Translations under genes and position numbers: made by a program
The notes under the pieces: model-generated
Databases searched by the model: none
Told to the model about the DNA's origin: nothing
The model's input: the letters and a program-made list of their open reading frames with translations, nothing else
Source: CAWUKT01 sp963923035
GTDB taxonomy: Bacteria > Bacteroidota > Bacteroidia > J057 > JADKCL01
DNA length: 42,585 nt
Reading direction: 5' to 3'
Assembly (NCBI GenBank): GCA_963923035.1
Contig: CAWUKT010000061.1
Coordinates: 1-42,585 of the forward strand
Shown here: positions 1-8,827 of the stretch, one piece after another
How positions within the stretch are numbered: the first letter of the stretch is position 1
How the letters are laid out: every line of letters begins with the position of its first letter

Positions 1-63
1 AAATCTTCCAGGTCCTGAAGATGCCATCGGGGGGCTTAAACTGACGGCTATGGGTGCGACCCA

Positions 64-136
64 AACCAGTTTGGGTCCCCACCTAAACTAGTTTCCCTTT
101 GACCCAAATTAGTTTATCTCGAAGGCGAACTAGTTT
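64..136. repeat. Four phased AACTAGTTT-like palindromes
   Basis: Four near-copies of the partly palindromic AACTAGTTT lie at 64-72 (AACCAGTTT), 86-94 (AACTAGTTT), 107-115 (AATTAGTTT) and 128-136 (AACTAGTTT). Their starts are 22, 21 and 21 bp apart, about two helical turns. On the minus strand the longer unit reads roughly AAACTRGTTTGGGTC. I see no open frame through them. They could be a decayed minisatellite or a phased protein-binding array. The rest of 1-305 holds only the terminator at 249-280 and no gene that I can support. Confidence 0.6.
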
Positions 137-248
137 ACCTCGGAGCCGGGACCTCCTAAGAATATTTAGAGATCACTTCAAATCCAGCCCTACCAAGTCG
201 CCATCCCCCATCAGGGCAGAATAAAGTTCGGCACCCCGTTTACACAGA

Positions 249-280
249 AAGGCTGCCCCTCCCGAAGAAGAGACAGCCTT
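249..280 (-). terminator. Rho-independent terminator of the HYR-repeat gene
   Basis: Read on the minus strand, AAGGCTG pairs with CAGCCTT and the stem continues inward for seven more pairs, including G-U wobbles, to a TTCG-type tetraloop. A T-rich run follows. It lies 26 bp past the stop codon at 306 and so fits the end of the HYR-repeat transcript. Confidence 0.75.
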
Positions 281-305
281 ACGCTTATTCAAAGAGGCTT
301 GAAGC

Positions 306-3300
306 CTATTCGATCACAAATCGGATGATGTTAGAGCGGCCTTTTTCGTCCCGAATCTTCAGGAGGTACATGCCATTGGCGACATCGGTCAGGTCCAAAT
401 CGACCTTGTTTTGGATGCTGCCAAAGTCGTAGGCCCGGACAACCTTACCATACATATCCGTCACCACGATATTTACATCCCAATTGATCGGGTTGAGGGT
501 GCGGACGTGGATCAGGCCATTGCTCGGGTTCGGGTACAGGTCAATGCCCAACAGGTTGTTGGCAGCAGCTTCGGCGCCGACCAGGATAAAGGTCGTATCG
601 CTGGTGCCTTCACAGCCATTGGCATCCGTGACCGTCACGGAGTAGGTACCCGTGGTATTCGGCACATAGAAGTCGTTGGTGGCGCCGTTGATGGTCGCGC
701 TGTTCAACAACCACTGGTAGGTGGCAAAGGGACCGCCCGTCGCCAGCAAGCTATCGTTGGACTGGGTGATGCCCGGCGTCGGATTCGGAACGGAAGTCAC
801 CGTCACCGGAGCCGATTCGCCCGTACAGCCATCGGCGTTGGTCACCGTGACGGTAAAGGTGCCGACAGTGGTCACCTTGAGGGTCTGGTTGGTGTCCCCG
901 GTGCTCCAGGTATAAGCGGCAAAGCTACCGGCATCCAGGTCGACACTGGTACCCTGACACAAGGCCACATTCGGACCCGGGATCACGACGGGAACCGGAT
1001 TGGCGACGTTCTTGAAGATCACTTCTACGGTATCAAGGACCGTACAGCCATTTCCATCCGTGGCTTCCACACTGATCAAACCACCGGGGGCTCCGACCTG
1101 AATGGACTGGGAGACTTCTCCCGTGCTCCAGAGGTAATTGGTGAAGGCACTGCTGGCAGTCAATTCTACCGAGTCACTCAGACAGATAAAGAGATCGGTC
1201 CGCGGGGTGATGACGGTATCGTTGACCGGGAAGTTGGTCACGTTGACCGAATCCGAACCCGAACATCCAATGCTATTGGTCACTGTCAGGGAGTAGGTAC
1301 CGGTAGCATTCACTGAAATGCTGGAAGTCGTGTCTCCGGTGCTCCACAGGAAGGTTGCACCTCCTCCACCGCCACCGGACCCGAGGGTCACAAAGTCTCC
1401 ACCACACACCTGCTGGTCAGGACCAAGGTTTACAACGGGGGAAGGTGTTCCTAAGATGGTAACGGAATCAACCACGCTACATCCATTGGCGTCGGTGATG
1501 GTGACGGTGTAAACACCATCGGCCAGCCCGGTCAGGTCTTCGGTGGAATCACCGGTGCTCCAGGCGTAGGTATAAGCCTGGCAATCGGCACCGCCGGTCA
1601 CAGTCAGGTCAATATCGCCATCATTGGCACCCAGACAGATCGCGGTATCGGCCGCAATGCTGCTCTGCAAGGGAGCCGGCTCAGTCAGTACGAAGGTATC
1701 GACAGAAACGGCGTTGTTGCCATCGGTGACCGTCACAACATAGGTACCCGCTCCGAGTCCGCCAATGGACTGGGTGGAATCACCCGTACTCCAGGTATAG
1801 GCGTAGGGCAGGCAACCACCCTGGGCGACGGCACTGGCCGTCCCGTCCGTCGCTCCATTGCAGGAGACTCCAGCACCACAGACCAGGCTGCTTTGGGAGT
1901 TGACGACGATGAAGGGAGCCGGTTGAACGGTCACGTCGAAGTTACAGGTGTCGGTATTGCCGCTGGGGTCAACGGCCAGGTAGAAGACCGTGGTCGTTCC
2001 AACCGGCAGGGAAGTTCCCAGGGCAGTCGATGGGGTCAGCGTACTGACGCCACAGTTGTCACTGGATTGGGGCAGGTTCCAGGAAGCGGAAGCCGAACAG
2101 GTGGAAGAGTCAGCCAACAGGATGGTGTCGGCGGGACAGGTGACCACCGGATCTTCGATGTCATTGACCACCACATTGAAGTTACAGGTATCGGCGTTGT
2201 TGGCACCGTCCAATGCAATGACTGAAACCGGAGTGGTACCGACCGGGAAGGTGTCCCCACTGATGGAGGTGGCCAGGATGGTATCCACACCACAGTTGTC
2301 AAATGCGTTGGGGGCATTGAAGGAAACAATGGCGCTGCACTGGCCGGGGTCGTTGCTGACTGCGGACGGGCTCGGGCAGAGTACCAGCGGAGCCGTGGCG
2401 TCCACGACTTCGACGTCGAAGGTACAGGAGTCGATGTTGCCGGCGATGTCCGTCGCGGTATACAGCACCTGAGTGGTACCGACATTGAACACAGAGTTGT
2501 TGGGCACGCTGGTCATGGCGGTATCAATGCCACAGTTGTCCGTTGCCGAAATCGGATTCCAGCTGACCAATGCCGCACAGAAGCCCGAGTCGTTCGGGAT
2601 CGTGATATTGGCCGGGCAGGTGACTTCCGGAGCTTCGGCATCGATGACCTCTACTGTAAAGGAGCAGGTGTCGGAGTTGTTGTAAATGTCCGTGGCAACG
2701 TAGAAGACCGTCGAGGTACCCACTACAAACGTATCACCAATGGCGCGGGAACTGAACGTGGTGTCCAATCCGCAGTTGTCCGTCGGGGTCGGAGCGGCCC
2801 AGGAAACCGCCGCCGCACACTGGCCGGTATCGGCATTGACCGTCACATTGGACGGGCAGTTCAGGTCAGGCAGTTCGTTGTCGACGACCGTCACGTTGAA
2901 GGTACAGACCGTGGAGTTGCTGCTCTGGTCGAGGGCCGTGTAGGTCACAGCGGTGGTACCAATCGGGAAGGTAGAACCGCTGGCCGTAGAAGGCGTCAGG
3001 GAACTCAGGTTACAGTTGTCCGTCGCCGACGGGGTATTCCAGAAGACGATGGCACTACAGTTGGAGAGTGTATTTCCAACCGTGGTATCGCTCGGGCAGT
3101 CGGTGATCGTCGGAGCCAGGCTGTCCGCGACGGTAACCGGAGCGGTACAGGTGGAGATGTTTCCGCTGGGGTCGGTCACGGTCAGGGTGACCGAGTTGGC
3201 TCCAAGGTTGGTACAGTCAAATGTTGTATCTGAAACCGTACGGCTCTGGATGGAACAGTTGTCCGAGCTACCCGCGTCTACGAGGGAACCGGAAAGGACT

Positions 3301-5087
3301 GCATTGCCGCTGGCATCCAGGTACAAGGTACTGGAGGACTGGCAAACCGCATTCGGGGCAATATTGTCTTCAACCGTCAGGTTCGCGGAACAGGAATCGG
3401 TGTTCCCGGCCTGGTCAGCAACGGTGAGGGTCGCCAACTGGCTTCCCACATCCCCACAACCCACGTTGGAGGGCGAAACAGACAGCGCCAGGTTACCAAT
3501 GCTGGTACAGTTGTCGGTGGAGACGTTGTTGATGTCTGAAGGGCTCAGGGTCGCCGAACCACCGGCGTCCAGTTGCAGGGTCACGTCGTTACAGGCCGCG
3601 ACCGGCGCATCGTTGTCCTGGAGGTTCAGGGCAAAGTTGCAGGAGTTGGAGTTGGTACTTTCATCCGTAACCGTCAGGGTGATGGTGGTACTCGTGTTGA
3701 TCACGGAGCCCGGAGCCGGGCTTTGGCTGATGGTGATGTTGTTCGCGGCGGAACAGTTGTCTCCGAACAGCGCAGATCCGGTGAAGTCAGGCACGACGGC
3801 CGAACAAGCGGAGTCTACCACCACCGTCTGGGTACCGGGACAGGAAATCGTGGGCGCGATATTGTCCTGTACGTTCAGGGTAAAGGTACAAGAGGCCGAG
3901 TTGTTGGAGGCGTCGAGGGCCACCAGGGTAATCGTTTGGGTAGCCGTACCACCGGTGCCGGAGATCGTGGTACCCGCGGGCGGAGACTGGAAGACCTGGG
4001 GATTCGGGTCGACGTTGTCGGTGACGGTCGCCAGGGTTGTGAGGTCCGGAATGCTGTACTGGCAATTGTTGTCGAATCCAGCCGTCTGGGTAGAAGGACA
4101 GGTGATGCTCGGGGGCAAATTGTCCTTGGTGATGATCACATCGTCGGTGGAAGCGGAACAGGGGCCATTGGTGATGGTCCACCGGAAGGTGTTGGTACCA
4201 TTGCCGAGGCCGGTGACCGTGGCATTGGGGTCGCTGGCATTGGAGAAGGTACCGGAGCCGTTGACGACGGACCAGACTCCCGTGCCGAAGGCCGGGGTGT
4301 TGGCGGCGAGGGTCGCGTTGTTGGCAACGGTTTGGTCGGGACCAGCGTTGGCCGTGGAGGGATTCCGGAAAACGGTGATGGACTGGGTCCGGGTACAGAA
4401 TCCGAAGGTGTAGGTGATGGTAAACGTCTGGCTGGCCCCGGCCGGGGTCGGCGCGGTGAAGGTCGTGCCGGATACGCCGGTTCCGGTGAAGGTACCGCGG
4501 TTACCGGAGCCGTTGATGGGCGTGGTCGTGGTACGGGCCGGGGTGGCCGTCAAGCCGCGGGTTTGGCCTTCGCACATGTTGGCGGCACTGGAGGTGATGG
4601 TGAGGTTGTTGTTCTGACGGATGCGTACCGTGATGGAGGAGGTCCCCCCCGGACGGCAGTTGAACTGGCGGACATCCACCCGGGTATAATCGGTGAAGTT
4701 GGGCGTGATGTTGACGGAGGCCTGGTTGCCTCCACAAAGTGGTCCGTTGTCATCGTTGTAGGCAAAGGGCCCCGTGGTATTGTTCCCCTGGAAGCACATG
4801 ATCTGCGTATCTATGGGAGCTCCACAGGTTTGGATGGAATAGCACCCCCCGCTCAAGACCGGCATCCGGAAATACTCTCCGGGAGAGTAGTTGGTGATGG
4901 TCCGGTAAGTCCCGCAACCTTGGTCCGCATTGTACTGCGCATCAAAGAAGTTGGATCGGGTGTTACAGAAAGTACCCACTGTGGTATTGGAACCACACTG
5001 GGCGGAAAGGTCTGTTGTCCACCAACAACAGGCAGCCAACAGGAGCAATAAGTAGCGTGTACACGCCAGAAATGACCTACAATTCAT
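306..5087 (-). CDS. Secreted HYR/SprB-repeat adhesin with T9SS sorting domain
   Basis: A very large (1593 aa) surface or secreted protein, probably an adhesin or matrix protein. I placed the start at 5087 because it directly begins a signal peptide (MNCRSF, a hydrophobic LLLLLAACC stretch, then DLSAQ); the open frame runs 23 codons further upstream without signal character. After a Cys-rich N-terminal region (about 30-190) come about nine HYR domains (about 320-1050), each about 80 aa, most starting near a CP-x-(3)-T strand, with a shared TDNC motif and an internal Cys, consistent with disulfides. Then follow six PKD/SprB-like repeats with YxWSTGD and TVTDxNGC signatures (about 1055-1500). 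The last 77 residues, starting LYPNPSNG and ending in a basic-hydrophobic tail, are a type A T9SS C-terminal domain that is normally cleaved after export. HYR arrays occur in adhesins and SprB repeats in the gliding adhesin SprB, so a role in adhesion is inferred. The ligand is unknown. Confidence 0.9.
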   Translation of the reverse strand: MNCRSFLACTRYLLLLLAACCWWTTDLSAQCGSNTTVGTFCNTRSNFFDAQYNADQGCGTYRTITNYSPGEYFRMPVLSGGCYSIQTCGAPIDTQIMCFQGNNTTGPFAYNDDNGPLCGGNQASVNITPNFTDYTRVDVRQFNCRPGGTSSITVRIRQNNNLTITSSAANMCEGQTRGLTATPARTTTTPINGSGNRGTFTGTGVSGTTFTAPTPAGASQTFTITYTFGFCTRTQSITVFRNPSTANAGPDQTVANNATLAANTPAFGTGVWSVVNGSGTFSNASDPNATVTGLGNGTNTFRWTITNGPCSASTDDVIITKDNLPPSITCPSTQTAGFDNNCQYSIPDLTTLATVTDNVDPNPQVFQSPPAGTTISGTGGTATQTITLVALDASNNSASCTFTLNVQDNIAPTISCPGTQTVVVDSACSAVVPDFTGSALFGDNCSAANNITISQSPAPGSVINTSTTITLTVTDESTNSNSCNFALNLQDNDAPVAACNDVTLQLDAGGSATLSPSDINNVSTDNCTSIGNLALSVSPSNVGCGDVGSQLATLTVADQAGNTDSCSANLTVEDNIAPNAVCQSSSTLYLDASGNAVLSGSLVDAGSSDNCSIQSRTVSDTTFDCTNLGANSVTLTVTDPSGNISTCTAPVTVADSLAPTITDCPSDTTVGNTLSNCSAIVFWNTPSATDNCNLSSLTPSTASGSTFPIGTTAVTYTALDQSSNSTVCTFNVTVVDNELPDLNCPSNVTVNADTGQCAAAVSWAAPTPTDNCGLDTTFSSRAIGDTFVVGTSTVFYVATDIYNNSDTCSFTVEVIDAEAPEVTCPANITIPNDSGFCAALVSWNPISATDNCGIDTAMTSVPNNSVFNVGTTQVLYTATDIAGNIDSCTFDVEVVDATAPLVLCPSPSAVSNDPGQCSAIVSFNAPNAFDNCGVDTILATSISGDTFPVGTTPVSVIALDGANNADTCNFNVVVNDIEDPVVTCPADTILLADSSTCSASASWNLPQSSDNCGVSTLTPSTALGTSLPVGTTTVFYLAVDPSGNTDTCNFDVTVQPAPFIVVNSQSSLVCGAGVSCNGATDGTASAVAQGGCLPYAYTWSTGDSTQSIGGLGAGTYVVTVTDGNNAVSVDTFVLTEPAPLQSSIAADTAICLGANDGDIDLTVTGGADCQAYTYAWSTGDSTEDLTGLADGVYTVTITDANGCSVVDSVTILGTPSPVVNLGPDQQVCGGDFVTLGSGGGGGGATFLWSTGDTTSSISVNATGTYSLTVTNSIGCSGSDSVNVTNFPVNDTVITPRTDLFICLSDSVELTASSAFTNYLWSTGEVSQSIQVGAPGGLISVEATDGNGCTVLDTVEVIFKNVANPVPVVIPGPNVALCQGTSVDLDAGSFAAYTWSTGDTNQTLKVTTVGTFTVTVTNADGCTGESAPVTVTSVPNPTPGITQSNDSLLATGGPFATYQWLLNSATINGATNDFYVPNTTGTYSVTVTDANGCEGTSDTTFILVGAEAAANNLLGIDLYPNPSNGLIHVRTLNPINWDVNIVVTDMYGKVVRAYDFGSIQNKVDLDLTDVANGMYLLKIRDEKGRSNIIRFVIE

Positions 5088-5258
5088 AACCTTCAGATAA
5101 TAGTCGGTTGATTTAATTTGATTTCTAAGGGACGAAAATGCTCTACCATCGAACATCTTCTCTTTATAGTAGCCTACTCAGACCGAGTATCTTGTAATTA
5201 CTTCTTTACTGATTGATTCGCCGCCAATACGGCTTGTATTTACCCTTCTTACCTGAAA

Positions 5259-5289
5259 CAAAAATAAGATTCCTTTCCATTCCAACAAA
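5259..5289 (-). promoter_or_regulatory. Bacteroidota-type promoter for the HYR-repeat gene
   Basis: On the minus strand TTTG (5289-5286) is followed after 19 nt by TATTTTTG (5266-5259), a perfect match to the -33/-7 consensus TTTG-N19-TAnnTTTG. Transcription would begin near 5252 and give a leader of about 165 nt before the ATG at 5087. The rest of the 5088-5454 divergent region contains a pyrimidine-rich (+ strand) tract at about 5305-5410 and no convincing gene. Confidence 0.6.
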
Positions 5290-5399
5290 TTAGTTCTCCG
5301 GCAGATATCAACAATCCCCGCCCGCTGTCCCCATTCGCCTTCACTCCCATTTCTCTTTTTCCCCATCCTCTTCCTCCAAGCATTCTCCCCCGGCTGTTT

Positions 5400-5426
5400 T
5401 TTGCTTCCCAATGAATCACTATTTTG
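5400..5426 (+). promoter_or_regulatory. Weak candidate promoter for the LKR-like gene
   Basis: TTTG (5400-5403) is followed after 16 nt by TATTTTG (5420-5426), which is one base short of TAnnTTTG. It is well placed, about 28 nt before the ATG at 5455, but both the spacing and the -7 box are off consensus. Confidence 0.25.
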
Positions 5427-5454
5427 CGCCTCCATTTTAACCTCTGCCTCCATC

Positions 5455-6825
5455 ATGACTCAAAATACCATTGGCATACGCCGGGAAGACCTCTCCAAAC
5501 GGGGCGAAAAGCGGGTGGCTGTCACCCCGGATTTTGCCCAGAAAATCACCCAAATGGGGCACTCTTTGTTGGTCCAACCCCGGATTCACCCCACCGAAGG
5601 CACCCTCAAACGGGCTTTTCCCGATGAGCAGTACGCGACTGCCGGGGCCGAAATCACGGAAGACCTCGGTGCGGCCCGGGTCATCTTCGGGCTGAAAGAG
5701 ATCGAATTGCCGCATATTCTGGCCGACAAGACCTACCTCTGCTTTTCCCATACGCACAAGGGCCAGGTCAAAAACCGGAAGATGCTCAAGACCTTCATGG
5801 ACCAGCGGGCGACGCTGATTGATTACGAACTGGTGACCCACCCCAACAATGCGCGGATCATCACGGCCTTCACCTATTATGCCGGCTATGCGGGCATGAT
5901 CGACACGCTGTGGACCGTGGGTAAACGATACGAAATGGCAGGAATTGACCATCCGTTTGCCAAAGTACCTCAGTCCATCGAAACGGAAGACCTCGGCAAG
6001 ATCAAGGACATTCTGCGGGGACTGGCGGGAGAAATCAAGGAAAATGGCACCCCGGACAGCCTTCCCCCGTTCATCAACCTCATTTTGGGGACGGGGAAAA
6101 CGAGTACCGGAGCCCAGGAGATCTACGACCTGCTGGAAGGAGAAGCCGTGGGGCCGCATTATCTCGAACAGATTTACCGCGAAGGTTCCCGCGACCGGGT
6201 CTACAAGTGCGTGCTGGACATTCCCGATATGTTCCGGCTCAAGTCGGACGCTTCCGTGGAATTCACCGATTACCAAGGCTGGACCCGCGACCAACAGACC
6301 CAGCACTATTTTCAGCATCCGGAAGACTTTGAAAGCAACCTGGACAAATACCTTCCCTACGCGTCCATCCTTATGAACTGCATTCTGTGGTCGCCCGAGT
6401 TTCCCCGGACCATGAGCAAGGACTTCACCGCCGCCCAATGGGCCGAGCACCAGACGCTCCAGGCCATCGGCGACATCACCTGCGACCCCAATGGGTCCAT
6501 TGAGTTCTCCAAGGAAACCTGGATCGACAATCCGGTCTATATCTACGACCCCAATGCCCGCACCCTCACCGACGGATTTGACGGCGAAGGCATTGCGGTG
6601 ATGGCGGTGACCAACCTGCCCTGCGAGTTCAGTGCCGACGCGAGCCAGCAGTTCAGCACGGACATGACGGATATCCTCCCGGGCATCCTGACCGCCAATT
6701 ATGATGCGGCCTCGGTCGGGGAAAGTGGCTTGCCGGAAGCTGTCGCCAAGGCTGCGATCCTCTGGAACGGGGAATTGACGGAGCCCTATGCGTATATGCA
6801 GGAATTTGTGGAAGGCGTCGAATGA
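5455..6825 (+). CDS. Lysine-ketoglutarate-reductase-like saccharopine dehydrogenase
   Basis: A 456-aa enzyme of the alanine dehydrogenase/PNT-like family, closest in motif content to the lysine-ketoglutarate reductase half of the plant/animal bifunctional enzyme and to yeast Lys1. That reaction is L-lysine + 2-oxoglutarate + NAD(P)H to saccharopine, or its reverse. Lys1 catalytic residues appear conserved: Lys81 in GLKE and His99 in FSHTHKGQ. The N-terminal IGIRREDxxxRGEKRVAVTP is the substrate-binding AlaDh/PNT-N signature. The segment from ILGTGKTSTGAQEI is where LKR proteins have GNVSQGAQEIF at the start of the nucleotide-binding fold. I chose ATG 5455 because the 18 upstream codons (TTG start) are not family-like. 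No saccharopine-cleaving SDH half is in the window, so the direction of flux is unknown. It overlaps the next gene by 4 nt (ATGA). Confidence 0.8.
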   Translation: MTQNTIGIRREDLSKRGEKRVAVTPDFAQKITQMGHSLLVQPRIHPTEGTLKRAFPDEQYATAGAEITEDLGAARVIFGLKEIELPHILADKTYLCFSHTHKGQVKNRKMLKTFMDQRATLIDYELVTHPNNARIITAFTYYAGYAGMIDTLWTVGKRYEMAGIDHPFAKVPQSIETEDLGKIKDILRGLAGEIKENGTPDSLPPFINLILGTGKTSTGAQEIYDLLEGEAVGPHYLEQIYREGSRDRVYKCVLDIPDMFRLKSDASVEFTDYQGWTRDQQTQHYFQHPEDFESNLDKYLPYASILMNCILWSPEFPRTMSKDFTAAQWAEHQTLQAIGDITCDPNGSIEFSKETWIDNPVYIYDPNARTLTDGFDGEGIAVMAVTNLPCEFSADASQQFSTDMTDILPGILTANYDAASVGESGLPEAVAKAAILWNGELTEPYAYMQEFVEGVE

Positions 6826-7379
6826 TGGGGGCGGTCGATCAGGAACAGGTACGCGGGGCGATGGAAAAATGGGTACAGGAATGGATCGTCGGTCTGGCGA
6901 TCTGTCCCTTTGCCCGCCCGGTACTGGAGCAACAACGCATTCACTTTGCGGTTTGTCCGGCTCAGGATGAGGATGCGCGCTTCCAGTTTTACTTGCGGGA
7001 GATGTCGGATCTCTTGGATGCTGATCCGGAACAACGGGAAACGACCCTGGTGGTTTTTCCCCAGGGATTGGAGGAGTTCGAGGACTTCCTCGACTTCCAC
7101 GCCGCCTGCGAGCAGGCGTTGGTGGAGGTGGGTCTGGAGGGCACCTTCCAGATTGCCACGTTCCATCCCCAGTACCTGTTTCAGGGAGAGGACCCAGCGT
7201 CTCCGTCGCATTATACCAACCGGGCGCCCTACCCAACGTTGCATCTGCTACGCGAGGAGAGTGTGGCGCTGGGCGTTGCCCAGCATTCTGATCCCGAGGG
7301 CATTCCTGCCCGGAACATTGCATTGATGGATGAGTTGGGGGTGGAAGAAATCAGGAAGCGGCTGGGGTTGGAGAAATAA
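6822..7379 (+). CDS. DUF1415 family protein
   Basis: A 185-aa protein of the DUF1415 family. Visible signatures are the N-terminal WVxxWIVGLAICPFARPV, a central TTLVVFPQGLEEFEDFLDF and the FQIATFHPQYLFQGEDPxSPSHYTNRAPYPTLHLLRE block, all typical of this family. There is no signal peptide or membrane segment, so it is probably cytosolic. The biochemical role is unknown. The Cys of ICPF and the His residues of TFHP and PSHY are candidate functional positions, but that is only inference. The start overlaps the stop of the LKR-like gene, so the two are translationally coupled; an in-frame second ATG directly follows the first (6822 and 6825). The gene runs tail-to-tail with the antitoxin-like locus at 7398-7702. 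Confidence 0.85.
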   Translation: MMGAVDQEQVRGAMEKWVQEWIVGLAICPFARPVLEQQRIHFAVCPAQDEDARFQFYLREMSDLLDADPEQRETTLVVFPQGLEEFEDFLDFHAACEQALVEVGLEGTFQIATFHPQYLFQGEDPASPSHYTNRAPYPTLHLLREESVALGVAQHSDPEGIPARNIALMDELGVEEIRKRLGLEK

Positions 7380-7397
7380 AGACTCTCTGATTTTCGT

Positions 7398-7457
7398 CTA
7401 TTGGTCCAGACAGTTTCCGAGTCCTGCTGTTGCCCTTGAAGTGGCTTTCCTTTTCAT
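7398..7457 (-). pseudogene. Possible RelE/ParE-type toxin remnant (19 codons)
   Basis: A 19-codon frame starts in an ATGA overlap with the stop of the antitoxin-like gene, exactly where Bacteroidota RelE/ParE toxins start. It reads MKRKATSRATAGLGNCLDQ and ends in TAG. This resembles the first helix and strand of such toxins (a basic start, then an A-x-x-x-L-x-x-x-L-D-Y/Q pattern). The frame after the TAG runs into the 3' end of the DUF1415 gene with no toxin body. I infer truncation by deletion or nonsense mutation. It is short, so chance similarity is possible. Confidence 0.35.
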
Positions 7458-7702
7458 TCCAACGTGTATTTTTTCTGGACCAGATTCATGACTTCATCGT
7501 GGTCATAGACATGTTCTTGACTTATTTGCTCCATCGATACAGCCAAAGACTCTTCCAACCTTGAATTTTCAGCTATTACAGCTGACACAAGCTGATAGAT
7601 GTATTTGAGTTCAGCTTCCTCTTTGATCCCGTTGATGAGTCGGATCAACCTCTCTTTCAATTCTGCACTCGACATGGTATTTGTTTGATTAAATCTATCC
7701 AT
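7454..7702 (-). CDS. Antitoxin-like small protein, probably orphan
   Basis: An 82-aa acidic helical protein. The pattern (short helix beginning SSAELKERLIRLINGI, central LKYIYQLVSAVI, C-terminal HDEVMNLVQKKY) matches small Bacteroidota antitoxins that sit directly before RelE/ParE toxins, where a C-terminal (S)HEEVMxxxxKKY segment wraps the toxin. No full toxin follows, only the 19-codon coupled frame at 7398-7457. ATG 7702 has a GAGGG ribosome-site-like sequence just upstream; ATG 7675 (MSSAEL) is the more family-like start and remains possible. If the toxin is lost, it may persist as a free antitoxin against a related toxin elsewhere. Assignment rests on pattern only. Confidence 0.5.
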   Translation of the reverse strand: MDRFNQTNTMSSAELKERLIRLINGIKEEAELKYIYQLVSAVIAENSRLEESLAVSMEQISQEHVYDHDEVMNLVQKKYTLE

Positions 7703-7797
7703 TTTCCCTCAATTATCTTTTCCTCCCATTAGCCTCACTCCCCTACTTTTCAACATTCTCTTCCCCCGCAGCTCCAAATCCATTCCCATTAATTCAC

Positions 7798-7805
7798 TAA
7801 GTTTG
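7798..7805 (+). promoter_or_regulatory. -7 element TAAGTTTG abutting ruvB
   Basis: A perfect TAnnTTTG box ends 5 nt before the ruvB ATG at 7811. With usual spacing the transcript would start at or next to the start codon, so the mRNA would be leaderless or nearly so. No clear -33 TTTG is seen; the upstream tract is pyrimidine-rich. Confidence 0.45.
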
Positions 7806-7810
7806 TTGGG

Positions 7811-8827
7811 ATGAAAAGTCAGTTCATGGATGCGGGAAACCGCTTTGATCAGGATGAGGAATTGGTCTTGCGGCCTCAACGCTTCGGTGAGTTTTCGGGC
7901 CAACCCAAGCTCATCGAGAACCTGGAAATATTTGTCCAGGCCGCCAAGATGCGGGGAGATGCGCTCGACCATGTCCTGCTGCACGGCCCGCCCGGACTCG
8001 GCAAGACGACCCTGTCCTATATCGTCTCCAATGAACTTGGCTCCGGAATTCAGGTCACTTCCGGGCCCATCCTCGAGAAACCCGGCGACCTCGCCGGTCT
8101 GCTCACCAACCTGGAACCTCGAGACGTCCTTTTCATCGACGAAATCCACCGGCTCAGCCCGGTCGTGGAGGAGTACCTCTACTCCGCAATGGAGGATTTC
8201 AAGATCGACATCATGATCGAAACCGGTCCCAACGCCCGCAGCGTGGAGATCAACCTCCATCCGTTCACCCTCGTGGGGGCCACCACCCGAGCCGGATTGC
8301 TGACCTCTCCCCTCCTCGCCCGCTTCGGCATCAATTTCCGCCTCGAGTACTACAATGCCGAGACCCTGTCCATGATTGTGCGGCGGTCGGCCAAGGTATT
8401 GGAAGTTCCGATTCAGAAGCAGGCTTCTCTGGAGATTGCGCGGCGGTCCCGGGGCACGCCCCGGATTGCCAACCGGCTCCTGCGCCGGACCCGCGACTTC
8501 GCGATGGTCAAGGGAGATGGTACCATCACCTTGGAAATCGCCAAGATTGCCTTGGAGGCATTGGATGTGGACGAGGCTGGTCTGGATGAAATGGACAATA
8601 AGATCCTGCGGACGATCATCGTCAAGTTCAAAGGCGGACCGGTTGGCCTGAATACCATCGCCACGGCGGTGGGCGAAGAGGCCGAGACGATCGAAGAAGT
8701 CTATGAACCCTACCTGATCATGGAAGGGTTCATCAAACGGACTGCCCGGGGACGGGTGGCCACAGAACGGGCTTTCCAGCACTTCGGGTATATCAAGAAA
8801 AGCGGCCCGGGAACCCTGTTTGACTAG
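7811..8827 (+). CDS. ruvB: Holliday junction branch migration helicase RuvB
   Basis: 338 aa, the usual RuvB length. A hexameric AAA+ motor that, with RuvA, drives branch migration of Holliday junctions in the cytosol. Visible elements: Walker A GPPGLGKTT (59-67), Walker B LFIDEIHRL (108-115), sensor 1 region GATTRAG (156-162), the RFG after LLA (171-173) that bears the arginine finger, and the C-terminal winged helix region ending in TARGRVATERAFQHFG. The N-terminal LRPQRFGEFSGQ is the RuvB signature. I used ATG 7811; it lies 5 nt after a -7 box. ruvA and ruvC are not in the window. It appears intact. Confidence 0.97.
   Translation: MKSQFMDAGNRFDQDEELVLRPQRFGEFSGQPKLIENLEIFVQAAKMRGDALDHVLLHGPPGLGKTTLSYIVSNELGSGIQVTSGPILEKPGDLAGLLTNLEPRDVLFIDEIHRLSPVVEEYLYSAMEDFKIDIMIETGPNARSVEINLHPFTLVGATTRAGLLTSPLLARFGINFRLEYYNAETLSMIVRRSAKVLEVPIQKQASLEIARRSRGTPRIANRLLRRTRDFAMVKGDGTITLEIAKIALEALDVDEAGLDEMDNKILRTIIVKFKGGPVGLNTIATAVGEEAETIEEVYEPYLIMEGFIKRTARGRVATERAFQHFGYIKKSGPGTLFD

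Noticed and set aside
1900..4200. Recurring short words such as CACAGTTGTC, first suspected to be a DNA repeat array or CRISPR-like element
   Set aside because: They fall at protein-level positions (the TDNC motif) of successive HYR domains with diverged intervening DNA, so they reflect domain duplication.
2953..5051. Long plus-strand frames (486 and 492 codons) over the HYR-repeat gene
   Set aside because: They are shadows of the repetitive coding strand; repetition in them mirrors the HYR units.
5178..5456. A 92-codon minus-strand frame in the gap between the HYR and LKR-like genes
   Set aside because: No homology visible, low-complexity start, and the good -33/-7 promoter of the HYR gene lies inside it.
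5437..7323. A 628-codon open frame on the minus strand opposite the LKR-like and DUF1415 genes
   Set aside because: Its composition (Pro/Arg/Gly-rich, no domain) is that of an antisense frame over GC-biased codons, while the plus-strand genes have clear family motifs.
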